This document shows positions 31,332 to 41,100 of a DNA stretch of 54,054 nt, piece after piece. A program made the translations under genes and the position numbers. Under the pieces are notes generated by a model that was given only the letters and a program-made list of their open reading frames with translations, did no database searches and was not told where the DNA came from. Source of the stretch: a virus; IMG/VR virus record IMGVR_UViG_3300028091_000011, positions 1 to 54,054 of that record, one strand, 5' to 3'. Position 1 is the first letter of the stretch, and each line of letters opens with the position of its first letter.

Positions 31332-31340
31332 GGAGAGAAA

Positions 31341-31820
31341 ATGCCTCAAGCGCGAGATGAACTTGCCGAACTGTTCCCGGGCAAGACGATTGAGATCAAG
31401 GGCAACGGCAGGACGATCAGGGTCACCGTCTACCCGATGGCGATCAAGCACTTCCGCACCTTCAAGGATTCCGTCACCAAGGCGATGGACAAGATCGGGA
31501 AGGCTCCCGCTGGAGGAGACTGGTCGAGCGTCATCATGCCCATGATCGTCCAGATTGCAGCCGATGATCTTCTGGACATCGTGAATGAGTGCGTCGAGGG
31601 CATCGACCTCAAGCACGACCGATGCCCCAACTGGGTCTACCCCATCGTCGTCAAGGAGTGGGTCATCGAATCATTCGGGTCGGAGGACAAAATCCGCCCT
31701 TGGGTGAGCCTTCTGGAAGAACTGGCAGAGAGGGTGGGCGGTCAGAAGGTCAACATTTGGCAGACGCTTACGCAACGCTCATCCTCTGCGGCTGGAGCAA
31801 GCCAGACATCGACAGACTGA
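31341..31820 (+). CDS. tail assembly chaperone, gpG-like, 159 aa
   Basis: Lies directly before the tape measure gene, where siphoviruses encode tail assembly chaperones. It reads ELFPGKTIEIKGNGRTIRVTVYPM, then HFRTFKDSVTKAMDKIG, IAADDLLDIVNECVEGIDL and PWVSLLEELAERVGGQKVNI, a small beta start followed by a helical bundle, as in gpG-type proteins. A second frame, -1 relative to this, overlaps its end and continues to the tape measure start. GGAGAG lies before ATG 31341. Confidence 0.82.
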   Translation: MPQARDELAELFPGKTIEIKGNGRTIRVTVYPMAIKHFRTFKDSVTKAMDKIGKAPAGGDWSSVIMPMIVQIAADDLLDIVNECVEGIDLKHDRCPNWVYPIVVKEWVIESFGSEDKIRPWVSLLEELAERVGGQKVNIWQTLTQRSSSAAGASQTSTD

Positions 31821-31981
31821 CGCTCAAGCAGTTCAATCTGTTCTCCGAACGCGCAGTTCTCGCAGTAAGACGCTTCCAAGCCTCGCAAGGAGAGATAATC
31901 AGGGTCGGAACGGCATCCCTGCTATCCAAGGAAGGGCAGCAGGCTTACAAGCGGCTGAATCAGGAGATACAGCGTGGCTGA
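31757..31981 (+). CDS. second tail chaperone segment (gpT-like), -1 frame or TTG start
   Basis: In the -1 frame relative to 31341 a continuous reading gives ADAYATLILCGWSKPDIDRL, TLKQFNLFSERAVLAVRRFQ and KEGQQAYKRLNQEIQRG. This looks like the T part of gpG/gpGT pairs. I found no standard X-XXY-YYZ slip site in the shared region; GGGCGGT near 31738 is only a partial fit. Instead AGAAGG (31744-31749) stands seven bases before TTG 31757, so independent translation is possible. TTG starts also occur at 43620 and 46628. The stop overlaps the tape measure GTG start. Confidence 0.68.
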   Translation: MADAYATLILCGWSKPDIDRLTLKQFNLFSERAVLAVRRFQASQGEIIRVGTASLLSKEGQQAYKRLNQEIQRG

Positions 31982-34900
31982 AGGCTCTGACATCTCAATC
32001 GACATTGTTCTGAAGGAACAGGTCAAGCCTGCACTTGACGCGCTGTCGAGCGGGATTGCGGAGTTCACGAAGACGCTTTCGATCCTGACGGCGCAGGCGA
32101 AGTCCGCTGGCGATCTGATCGGCAAGGTCGGCACGCAGGCGGAGCAGGCTGGGCAGAAGGTCGCTGCCGCCACCAAGCCAACGGAGCAGTTGAAGACCAC
32201 GCTGACGGCGGAGGCGAAGGCTGCGAAGGAAGCGGCTGATGCCACCTCTCGGTTCGGTACGGCGGTTGACAAGGACTCGCCGCGCATCAGGTCGAACGCG
32301 AGGGAGATTGAGGCTCTCGTCAGTTCGTACAGCCGATTCAGGCAGGGCATCACGAATGCCGCCACGACATTGCAGAATCAGGTTCGCGGCTTGCGCGGGG
32401 CGAAGGAGGCGTTTGCCGACCTACGGTCTGGAGTCAACGACACCGTTGGTGCGCTGACCTCGTTCAAGGCTCTCGCTATCGCGGCTGTGGCAACGCTTGG
32501 CGTGTTCAAGGCGAAGTCGTTCATCGAAGGCATCGTCGGTGACGCGGCGAAACTGGACGAGACGCTCCGCAAGGCGGCTGCTGCCGTTGGTGCGCTCAAC
32601 GAGACCACCACGGAGAGGCTCCGTGAAGACCTAAAGCGGCTCTCCATTGAGGAGGGCGCGGACATCCGTGCGCTTGCGGAGGCGGCTGTCGGGGTCATTC
32701 CAGATGTGGGCGAGAAGGGAATCGCGGAGTTCCTGAAGGTCGCCCAGAGGTTCAGCGAGGTCGCTGGCGGCAATGTCGCGCAGATCGCGGACACGCTGGT
32801 ATTCATCATCAAGGGCTTCGGAGACGAGGCTGACAACTCGTCCAAGAGCATGGCGGAACTCGCTTCCACCATCTCGGACAAGTTGTTCGTGGCTGCACGA
32901 GAGGGCAACATCGCCATCGGGCAGTTGACGGGCATTGTCGGACTGGCGGCGCAGCAGGCGGAGGTGCTTGGCATCTCCTTCGATGAACTTCTGGCGGCTT
33001 TCACCGCGCTGGGCGATGTGGGCGTGAAGCCCATGCGTGCGTTCCGCGTGCTGTCTGGCGTGCTTGCTGGGGTACAGGAACCGTCCGTCAAGGTCGTGGA
33101 GGCTGTCGAGCGAGTCAACAGGGCTATCCCGACCCTGAACCTCGACTTCTCTCGGACTGGTCTTGCAGCGGACGGTCTTGCCAAGTTCCTCGGCAAGTTG
33201 ACCATCGCGCTCAAGGCGGACGAAGACCTCGCCAAAGACTTGGGCATCAACATCCGCGAGATGGGTCTGATCTTCAAGGCGACCGCCAACGAAGGCAAGG
33301 CTCTTGCGGATCAGTTGGAGAACATCCAGAACAGCGGCGGCGAGGTCAACCGTGCGGCGGACTTCATTCTGGAAGGCACGGAAGGCAAGTTGCGCCGCAT
33401 CAGCGCGGTGTTCGCGGCACTCAAGGACGACATCGCACAGGTCTTCATCCCTGCCATTGACGACTTCCTTGAGAACTTCAAGAACGGCATCGAAGGGTTC
33501 AGGAACTCGTTCGGCGGGTCGCTGTCTGCAATCAGGCAGGCGGTGAGCGAAGTTCAGCAGTCTAACCTGACCACGGATCAGAAGAAGGTCGCGCTAGCGA
33601 CCCTTGGCGACCTACAGCGCGAGGTGAACAGGGCTGGTCTGACGGTGCTTGTCGAGGCGTTGAAGGTCGCGTTCATCGCTGGCGGAAAGATTCTTGCAGA
33701 CCTGATCTTCGCCGCGTTTGCCAAGGGCGGTCTCGTCCTCAAGAACACCATCTTGGAGGCACTTGGAAAAGAAACAGCAGGGACGCGGGCTGCTCGTCTT
33801 GAGGCAACTCAATCCGTTATTCAGCGAGTCATTCCGCGCGGAGGCGTGATTCCAGAGGCGGTTCCAAACGAGTCGCAGGCTAGCGATATTGCCATAGCGA
33901 TCTCGCAAACGCTTGCGAACGCACAGGCACTATCTCGTCGCCAGCCGATACCAGCAGACGCAAGCACCCGAACGGATACCGACAATCGGATTCTGGGCTT
34001 TGCGAAGGATATTTCCGATGCCGTCAAGGAATCTGTTGGGCGATTGCCAGAGGAGGTTCGTGCGGCTCTTGGGGCAAGCGGAGCCATCGACCCCCTCACG
34101 AACGAAGTCAAGAACCTACGGCAGATCGCGTCAGAGCAGCCCGAGTTGTTCAGGGAGATTGTTGCAGCCGTCCTTCGCGGTCAGTCTGAACTTGTCAGGC
34201 AGAACAACGACACCGACATCAACAGGCGGATCGACTTCGTTCGCAGGACGGATCGCCCCGCACTTCTGGCTGAACAAACACGGTTGCGTGAGCAGAGGGA
34301 TCAGCAGGCGAATGACGGGGCTGGCGTTGGTTCGCGCAGGAATCTGGTAACAGACGCGGCGATCCAGCAGGCGGAGTTCCAAGTCGAGTCATCGTTGTTC
34401 ATCGACAACATCCGCAGCCTGAATGTGGCGTTGCGAGGTGGGTTCGGCGCGGGTGGCGGTGGCTTCGGAAGCGCAGAGTTTTACAATCAGACGGTTGGCG
34501 GTCTTGCTGGTACTGGAATCCCGACTAGGCAGTTGCCAGCGACTTTCCGCGAGGGGAATCAATCGGAGCAGGGCGTTGCTCTCGACATTCTTCAGAGATT
34601 CTCCGCCCAAGGCAATCGGTTCCCGCAACTCACCGCTGCACGCTCGTTGATTGAACAGGCTGGCATTGGCGGCTTGAGCCGTCTGGACTTTGAACAGCAA
34701 CTCCGCGAGGCGCAGGCAGAGCGTGACGCGGAAGAAGCCGTGATCCGCGAGTTCATCGACAGCGCGATTTCCCGTGCTGGGGAAACGGCGCAGGGCTTTT
34801 CGCGGGTGGTCGGTGAACTTGGCAAGGCGCAGACAGCCGATGATTTGCGAAAGGTTCTGGAGAACCTTGGCGCGGACGCTGGCGACTTCGCCCCGCTTGT

Positions 34901-37900
34901 GCAGGCGTTCATTGACATCCGATCTGAAGGCGATGATGTCGTCAAGTCGCTTGAGGAGATGGGCAAGTCGCTTGGCTTTGTCGCGACCAAGGGCGATGAC
35001 GGTCTGATCTCGCTAGTCAGGACGACCGACGAGGCTGGCAAGGCTGTTGCGGATACTCAATCGAACATTCAGGATGCGGCATCTGCGGCGATTGACGGAC
35101 TGACTGACACGGCGGAAAAGGTCGGCACGCTCCAGCAGCGCATAGCGGAGCAGGCTGGAGACTCCGCGCTGACGCTGGCGAAGCGGTTCGCGCAGGCAGA
35201 GGTGGAGCGCAGGAAGGCTATTGGTTCGGTCACCGAGGATCGAATCGCCGCCGAAATCCAAGCCGCCATCAAGGTTGCAGACGACCTCAAGAGCCAGATC
35301 GCCGCAGTTCAAGAACAGAAGACCGCTCGTGTTATTGGAGAGAAGGAAGCGGTCGAGCAGACTCGTCAACTGCGTCAACGGTTGACAGAGCAGGCACAGA
35401 TCATCTTCAAGTTTGTCCCAGATGCGAGTGCGATCTTCAAGTCCGTCGAGGACATCGGCAAGCGCATTGATGAACTCCGCGCACGCGCGTCTGCGATCAA
35501 GTTTCAACAGTCGATCCTGCCGCCGATTGCGTCACCGCAGCAGGATGCACTTCGTGTCGAGGCTAGTGATGTTGGGGCGCAACTTCAAGAGGCTGCAAAG
35601 GACTACGCGAACGCGCTGGTCACCCTTATCCGCGCCAACGACAAGGCTACGCAGGAGGAGACGGTCAATGTCTTCCGCGCTGCGGTAGACAAGAGCGCGG
35701 ACGGAGCGGAGAAACTGATTGTCGAGGTCGCCAAGCGTGCCGCGAAGTTGTATCAGGAGTCGTTGCGGACGCTGTTCAAGGACGAGGCTGGCGCGAAGCA
35801 GAGTGAAGCCATCGTCGCGGAACTCGACCGCCTTGTTTCAGCGAAGACTGATGCCACGGCGAAGGGGCTGGTGACGGAGGTCGATCAACTCAACAAGGAC
35901 ATTGCTGGCAAGATCGCGACATTGCTTGGGACGCTACAGGGCGATGTTCCTGCCGAGTTGAAGACCGCCTACGAAACGATTGTCGCGCGGTTGCGGGACA
36001 TCCAGACCGCGACAGGCGACAAGGCAAAGAGCATCATTGAGCAGTCTGGTCAGGAGATTTCTGACCTCATCAAAGTGCTGTTTGCCACGAGCGACAATCT
36101 GGCAAAGGAGTTGGCGGCTGCACAGGAGAACTTCCGAAAGAGCGAGGAAGAGTTCAAGCGCGGCAGGGAGTCGCGGTCGCAGACGGTGCGGGTTGGAGAG
36201 GTCGTCTCGCAGAGGTTGGCTGTAGGACCGGTTATCCCCGCTGGCAACCAGTCCCTCATCGACCAGAGCGCGGGAGGGATCACGGCGGCATTTGAGGCAT
36301 CGCAGCAGGCTGGTCGCGAGATCGACTTCCTGATCGACAAGATCAAGACCCTTGAGAGTCAGTTGGATGCGGTGCGTTCGCTTCAGGTCGGAGCCGAAGA
36401 CGAGCCGAAGCGTCAGGCACTCATTGCCCAGATCAACGGCATCATCTCTGGAACCGAAGTTCTCCTTCAGACCAAGTTGCAGAACGCTGGAGTGCCGTTC
36501 GTCGGAGATGACGACATCACTCGTGCTGATGCTCTGGTCAAGGCGCAGTTGGAGTTGCTCCGTGTCGAGGAACAGCGCGTTCCCGTGCTTGAACTCGTCA
36601 GGCAGGCGACCGAGGCGCAAGTGAAGGCGCAGGAGAAACTCGCCAACTCGCAGAAACTCGCCGCTGCCGCTGGTACGAATCAGTACGCGACCCTTGAGGC
36701 GGTCTACGGTGTTGCCACCTTCCAGATCGACAAGACGCGCGGCAGCATTGAGCAGCAGAGGCAGGCTCTACAGGCGTACATTGCGGAACTGGAGTCGATC
36801 CGCGTCCGCTTGCAGGACGCTCTCTCCCTGAATCCAGACCTTGCTGGCGATCTTCAGCCAGCCATTGACGAGGCGAAGCAGAAGATTGACGATGCACAGG
36901 TCGATCTGGACGCTCTTGGTCGCAAGTGGGGCGGCGCGTTCGGTGAGGGATTCAAGCAGGGTCTTGGTGCGGTCGAGACTGCCGACGAGTTCTTGGCGAA
37001 CCTTGGACGAGGTGCTGGTCAGGCTCTCCAGAGCAACCTTGGGACTGCAATCGACAGCGTGATCGACGGCACGAAGTCGCTTGGGGAGGCATTCAAGGAG
37101 TTTGTTGCCAGCACGCTGATCGACATCGGCAAACTCATCATCAAGATGCTCATTCTTCAGGCGATCCAGTCCGCGCTTGGCGGGCTTGGTCTCTTCAACG
37201 ATGGCGGTGTCGTCCCAGAGCCAGTCGAGTTGAACCGTGGAGGCATGGTTCCAGACTTGCGCCAGCCCCGCCGATGGAACGGATACAACACGGGTGGATC
37301 GGTCAGCAACGACGATCCGAAGCAGCCGAGTCGTGGAATCATGTCGAGGATCAGGGCGGCTGTGGCGCGAATCAAGCCCACGCCCTCTCCAGAGCCGCAG
37401 CCTGTGTTCGTCCGCGCCTACGCGGAGGGCGGATTCGTCGGTGCTGACCCGCTTACCAAGGCGATCCACACCATCGTCAATGTCCTTTCCCCGAGTCAAG
37501 AGGAGCCGCGTTTCTACGACACGGGCGGCTTCGTCGCTAGGAACGCGGAAGACACGCCGAGGATCGACAGGGTAATCAATACGATCAGCAGGGTGTTTGA
37601 GCCGCAGGATGTGCAGGCACTCAACACGGGCGGACGGGTGGAGAAGAGCGGTGTCGGAAAGGCGTTGAGGGCGATTGCTTCTGTGCTTCAGCCGCAGGAG
37701 CCAGAGGTGCTGGCTCTGGCTGGTGGAGGTGTCGCGTATCTGGCGGTGGGAGGATTCCCAGCGAATGCGCCTCGTCGCAAGGGCAGAGTACCCGGTCCTG
37801 ATGTGAATCGCGATGTGGTTCCCGCGATGCTCACCCCGGGTGAGTTCGTGATGAAGCGTTCGGCTGTGAGCAACTACGGTCTGGGCGTGATGTACGCCAT

Positions 37901-38165
37901 GAACGAAGGTCTTGTGCCGAAGGATATGTTCGGTAGCCTACCCGGGGTTCGGAAACTAGCCACGGGCGGTACGGCAGAGGCGACCATCCCACCAAAGATC
38001 GAAGTCACTACTCCGATGCAGCCGCCTCCCCAGATGCCGCAGCAGTCTGGTTCGCAAGCCCCAGTTCCCGCCTACATCGTTGCCAACGAGCAGGCGATGC
38101 AAAACCTACTCAACGGCGGCAGGAACGCCATGATCGACTTCATGCGTCGAAACAAGAACACATGA
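31974..38165 (+). CDS. tail tape measure protein, 2063 aa
   Basis: Sets tail length and helps DNA entry. GTG 31974 start. Residues ~170-480 form a TP901-type core (RALAEAAVGVIPDVGEKGI, SISFDELLAAF-like repeats, FRVLSGVLAGVQEPSVKVV). Long coiled coils fill ~500-1650. Near the end a hydrophobic stretch STLIDIGKLIIKMLILQAIQ (~1710-1730) may insert in membrane, followed by several NDGG/NTGG/EGGFV repeats and VPAMLTPGEFVMKRSAVSNYG, a known tape-measure C-terminal motif. At about 1.5 angstrom per residue the length predicts a tail near 300 nm. A GTCAA palindrome lies inside at 35374. Confidence 0.95.
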   Translation: MAEGSDISIDIVLKEQVKPALDALSSGIAEFTKTLSILTAQAKSAGDLIGKVGTQAEQAGQKVAAATKPTEQLKTTLTAEAKAAKEAADATSRFGTAVDKDSPRIRSNAREIEALVSSYSRFRQGITNAATTLQNQVRGLRGAKEAFADLRSGVNDTVGALTSFKALAIAAVATLGVFKAKSFIEGIVGDAAKLDETLRKAAAAVGALNETTTERLREDLKRLSIEEGADIRALAEAAVGVIPDVGEKGIAEFLKVAQRFSEVAGGNVAQIADTLVFIIKGFGDEADNSSKSMAELASTISDKLFVAAREGNIAIGQLTGIVGLAAQQAEVLGISFDELLAAFTALGDVGVKPMRAFRVLSGVLAGVQEPSVKVVEAVERVNRAIPTLNLDFSRTGLAADGLAKFLGKLTIALKADEDLAKDLGINIREMGLIFKATANEGKALADQLENIQNSGGEVNRAADFILEGTEGKLRRISAVFAALKDDIAQVFIPAIDDFLENFKNGIEGFRNSFGGSLSAIRQAVSEVQQSNLTTDQKKVALATLGDLQREVNRAGLTVLVEALKVAFIAGGKILADLIFAAFAKGGLVLKNTILEALGKETAGTRAARLEATQSVIQRVIPRGGVIPEAVPNESQASDIAIAISQTLANAQALSRRQPIPADASTRTDTDNRILGFAKDISDAVKESVGRLPEEVRAALGASGAIDPLTNEVKNLRQIASEQPELFREIVAAVLRGQSELVRQNNDTDINRRIDFVRRTDRPALLAEQTRLREQRDQQANDGAGVGSRRNLVTDAAIQQAEFQVESSLFIDNIRSLNVALRGGFGAGGGGFGSAEFYNQTVGGLAGTGIPTRQLPATFREGNQSEQGVALDILQRFSAQGNRFPQLTAARSLIEQAGIGGLSRLDFEQQLREAQAERDAEEAVIREFIDSAISRAGETAQGFSRVVGELGKAQTADDLRKVLENLGADAGDFAPLVQAFIDIRSEGDDVVKSLEEMGKSLGFVATKGDDGLISLVRTTDEAGKAVADTQSNIQDAASAAIDGLTDTAEKVGTLQQRIAEQAGDSALTLAKRFAQAEVERRKAIGSVTEDRIAAEIQAAIKVADDLKSQIAAVQEQKTARVIGEKEAVEQTRQLRQRLTEQAQIIFKFVPDASAIFKSVEDIGKRIDELRARASAIKFQQSILPPIASPQQDALRVEASDVGAQLQEAAKDYANALVTLIRANDKATQEETVNVFRAAVDKSADGAEKLIVEVAKRAAKLYQESLRTLFKDEAGAKQSEAIVAELDRLVSAKTDATAKGLVTEVDQLNKDIAGKIATLLGTLQGDVPAELKTAYETIVARLRDIQTATGDKAKSIIEQSGQEISDLIKVLFATSDNLAKELAAAQENFRKSEEEFKRGRESRSQTVRVGEVVSQRLAVGPVIPAGNQSLIDQSAGGITAAFEASQQAGREIDFLIDKIKTLESQLDAVRSLQVGAEDEPKRQALIAQINGIISGTEVLLQTKLQNAGVPFVGDDDITRADALVKAQLELLRVEEQRVPVLELVRQATEAQVKAQEKLANSQKLAAAAGTNQYATLEAVYGVATFQIDKTRGSIEQQRQALQAYIAELESIRVRLQDALSLNPDLAGDLQPAIDEAKQKIDDAQVDLDALGRKWGGAFGEGFKQGLGAVETADEFLANLGRGAGQALQSNLGTAIDSVIDGTKSLGEAFKEFVASTLIDIGKLIIKMLILQAIQSALGGLGLFNDGGVVPEPVELNRGGMVPDLRQPRRWNGYNTGGSVSNDDPKQPSRGIMSRIRAAVARIKPTPSPEPQPVFVRAYAEGGFVGADPLTKAIHTIVNVLSPSQEEPRFYDTGGFVARNAEDTPRIDRVINTISRVFEPQDVQALNTGGRVEKSGVGKALRAIASVLQPQEPEVLALAGGGVAYLAVGGFPANAPRRKGRVPGPDVNRDVVPAMLTPGEFVMKRSAVSNYGLGVMYAMNEGLVPKDMFGSLPGVRKLATGGTAEATIPPKIEVTTPMQPPPQMPQQSGSQAPVPAYIVANEQAMQNLLNGGRNAMIDFMRRNKNT
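35374..35386. repeat. GTCAA-N3-TTGAC palindrome, site 4
   Basis: GTCAACGGTTGAC, 5-bp arms around CGG, inside the tape measure gene (codes R-Q-R-L-T). The codons TTG (Leu) and ACA (Thr) used here look less common in this GC-rich gene, so the site may be kept for its DNA sequence. Confidence 0.6.
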
Positions 38166-41100
38166 CCGTCACGCAATCGTCATTCGTGTCTCGCGCTGGC
38201 ACGCCAGCACCCTTGTCAGCGAACGGTGTGAATCCAGCAGTTCCGCTTGTGGAGCGATGCTGGGAGCCGCAGGCGTTGTTCATCCACGACTGGAGTCAGC
38301 CAGTCACGCTTCGCAGCAAGTGGAATACCGTGGTCAGCAAGAGCCGTACTGGAGAAATCCAGAGGATCGGCTTGAGCGACAAGCCGACCCTGACTCTTGA
38401 TTCCGAAAGCCGTTGCTTCAATCAGAATCATTGGAGCAACCTAAACGAGATGCTGTCGAAGCAGGAGGTTTGCCGATACCTGTCGCCGCTGCATTGCGAT
38501 CCGATTCATGGCGTGACCCTGTTCGACCCGCAGTATCACCGCTTCGCCGTCACGAGCGACTTGAATACGCGAAGGTTGTTTCAGGGTCAGAACGCCATGA
38601 TCGCAACCGTCCCATCGACGGCTATGACATCGGAGTTCACTTGCTCTGAAGTTACTGATGTCAATAGGACTACGAAGCGAATCACATTGGAGACTCCGCT
38701 TCGCAGGGCGCAGTATGAAGAGCCGAAGATCGACAAGTCGATCTACGCAGTTACAAGCACAAGTGCCATTCCGTCTGGTGGTTATGGATACGCAAGTGGC
38801 TCGACGGTAACGATGTGGTGTCGTAAGTCGTGGACGGCTGGCAATCCGACGACTGTTGGATCGCGTGCTTCAGATGGTGGGCAGACGACATCCGTTGCTG
38901 GCGTTGAACTTGTCGTCAACAGCAAGGCGCAGGCTGTTCTCATCAAGCCAAACGATCAGATCATCCATATCGGCTACACGATGGCTCGTAACAGCCAGTC
39001 AATGACCCTAACGCCAACGGTCATCAAGGCAGTCAAGGGTGCTGGCGGCGCAACCACACAGGTATCTCCAACTTGGACGCTGGTCGCGCTCAATGGCGGA
39101 GTCACCGATTGGGTTGAGAGCGGTACTGTCGGTGGAAGCACGGCTAATCAACCGACCAACTTCAGTCATCAGCGCGTTGGAGCGGCTACCCCAACGACAG
39201 CGCAAGTGAGAACTTGCCGCGTTCAGGTTCGCACTACGACCGTCACGCAGGCAATGATCGACACCCTTCGTGCAGCCGATACTGGCATCACAGGGAATGG
39301 CGCGGCTCAAGTCTATGTTGAGGCTACCGTTGCTGGATCGGCTGGCACAAGCACTACGACCGACAACGCGCTTGCCCATGTCGTGCTTGTGGTCAGAGAC
39401 GGATTTCTGAAGCCAACTGGTGCTACGGCATCGCTAATCGCCGCCGTTGATGCGGAGATGATGACACACCTGTCTGCGTCAGCACCAGATACCAACCAGA
39501 ACGACTATCCATCTGGGGCTTCAGCCTATCCGTTGTATACGCAGTCGATTTCTCTTACTTCTGCGGCTCCAAAGTCAAAGACGCTTGCGATCCAGTTCTT
39601 GAGTTATGGGCGTTCATCACAGCAAGGCGACCCAGCGATTGCCGTTTCGTCGCCACTTGCTGCAACTCTGCTGTACCCAACATCACAGTCGTATCCCGAT
39701 GGATCGTCAACTCCATCGAACACCAACCTTTCTCGTGCGTTTGTGTCGTCGTCGGCTACCGATGTCACGACAATGATTCACGAGATCGTTGACGCATCAG
39801 CCGTTGAAGCCGAGCCGATCACGGGAAACCTGAAGAACTACGGGTTCAGCGGTACTTTTGGATACACGAGTGGTGTGCCGACCACGCCGAATGTCACGCC
39901 GTTCCTGTTCAACCTTGGTCTGGTGCTGAATCCTTCGATTCAGAAGCCGCTTCGCTGCTATCCGCTGATGGAGAGCGATCCATCGCCGTCGAATCCGCAG
40001 TACGGAACGCCAGACACAAGCACGATTGGAAAGGTGTCCGTCAGCGCATCGCAGTCGAGCGGGATGGTCGCCTTGGATTCGCCTGACACGATGATCCAAA
40101 CTGGATGGGATTACGCCGCATATCCGCCGTTCCAGTCGAATCCAAAGCGAGTCAACTCTGGTTCGGTGTGCAACACGAGCAGCGACTATGCGACCACGGC
40201 AATCGTCGCGCCTCTTCTGACGGGCAAGTTTGACTACGCGACAGGAATCACAATCGGCGCATCGTCATCGGTTGACATGGAGACAGTTGGCATCGGTCGA
40301 TCAGTCGAGGGGTATCAGGAAGAGCCGCGCAAGGAGTTCTCCGTGCAGGCGACATTCCTCAAGCGAACGGACGCTTTCAAGTTTCTTCAACTATGGAACA
40401 ACCGCCGTGGTCGTTTGGCTCCCGTTTGGTTCCCAAATCCATCCGACAGCCTCAACGCGCTGTATTCAGCCTTCGACAACGAAATCTACTTTGCCGCAAA
40501 TGACTCCAATGTCCTTCCGTCCATTACGCACGGAGCGAAGTTTATCTACATCAGGACGACAGGTGGCACTTCATACATCTTGTCGGTGAGTGGATGGACA
40601 AGCGGGCAAGGGTTCATCGTGGCAACCATTGACACCACATTGCGTTCTGATGGAACGCAGTTGTGCAACCTTGATCCAGCGGTTGCTAGCGCGATCCAGA
40701 CAAAGACTGTTGCGCGAATCACGACCGCGCATCTTTGCTACTTCGACAACGACGAGTTGACCGAGCAATGGCGCACGGACGAGGTGATGTCCGTGCAGTT
40801 CAAACTGACGGAACACAGCGGCGTATTCAAGCCAGAGATGGAGGCTGGAGTTGCGACTCCAACCACGGGATGCGGATACTGCTGCGGTTCAGTCGATCCG
40901 TGTCCATGTACTGGCGGTAGCGCGTTCGGCTGTCCTACGACGATCAACTCGCCAAATGCGTGCTGCATTTGCCGAACATCTGGTTTGAAGTTGCGCGTCA
41001 CGGTGTTTTGCTACGACCCCTGCTACAACATTGAAGAACCAGATAACGATCCTCTTGATTGCCCGGGTTGTTCGTGTACGAAATGCACGCTTGCTGGTAG

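Noticed and set aside
27294-31616. Long minus-strand frames opposite the tail-tube genes
   Set aside because: They repeat because the plus-strand genes are paralogues; no ribosome sites or motifs.
31730-31760. Programmed frameshift site of the classic X-XXY-YYZ type
   Set aside because: I read every in-frame heptamer from 31590 to 31820 and none fits fully; left as an open question instead of a feature.
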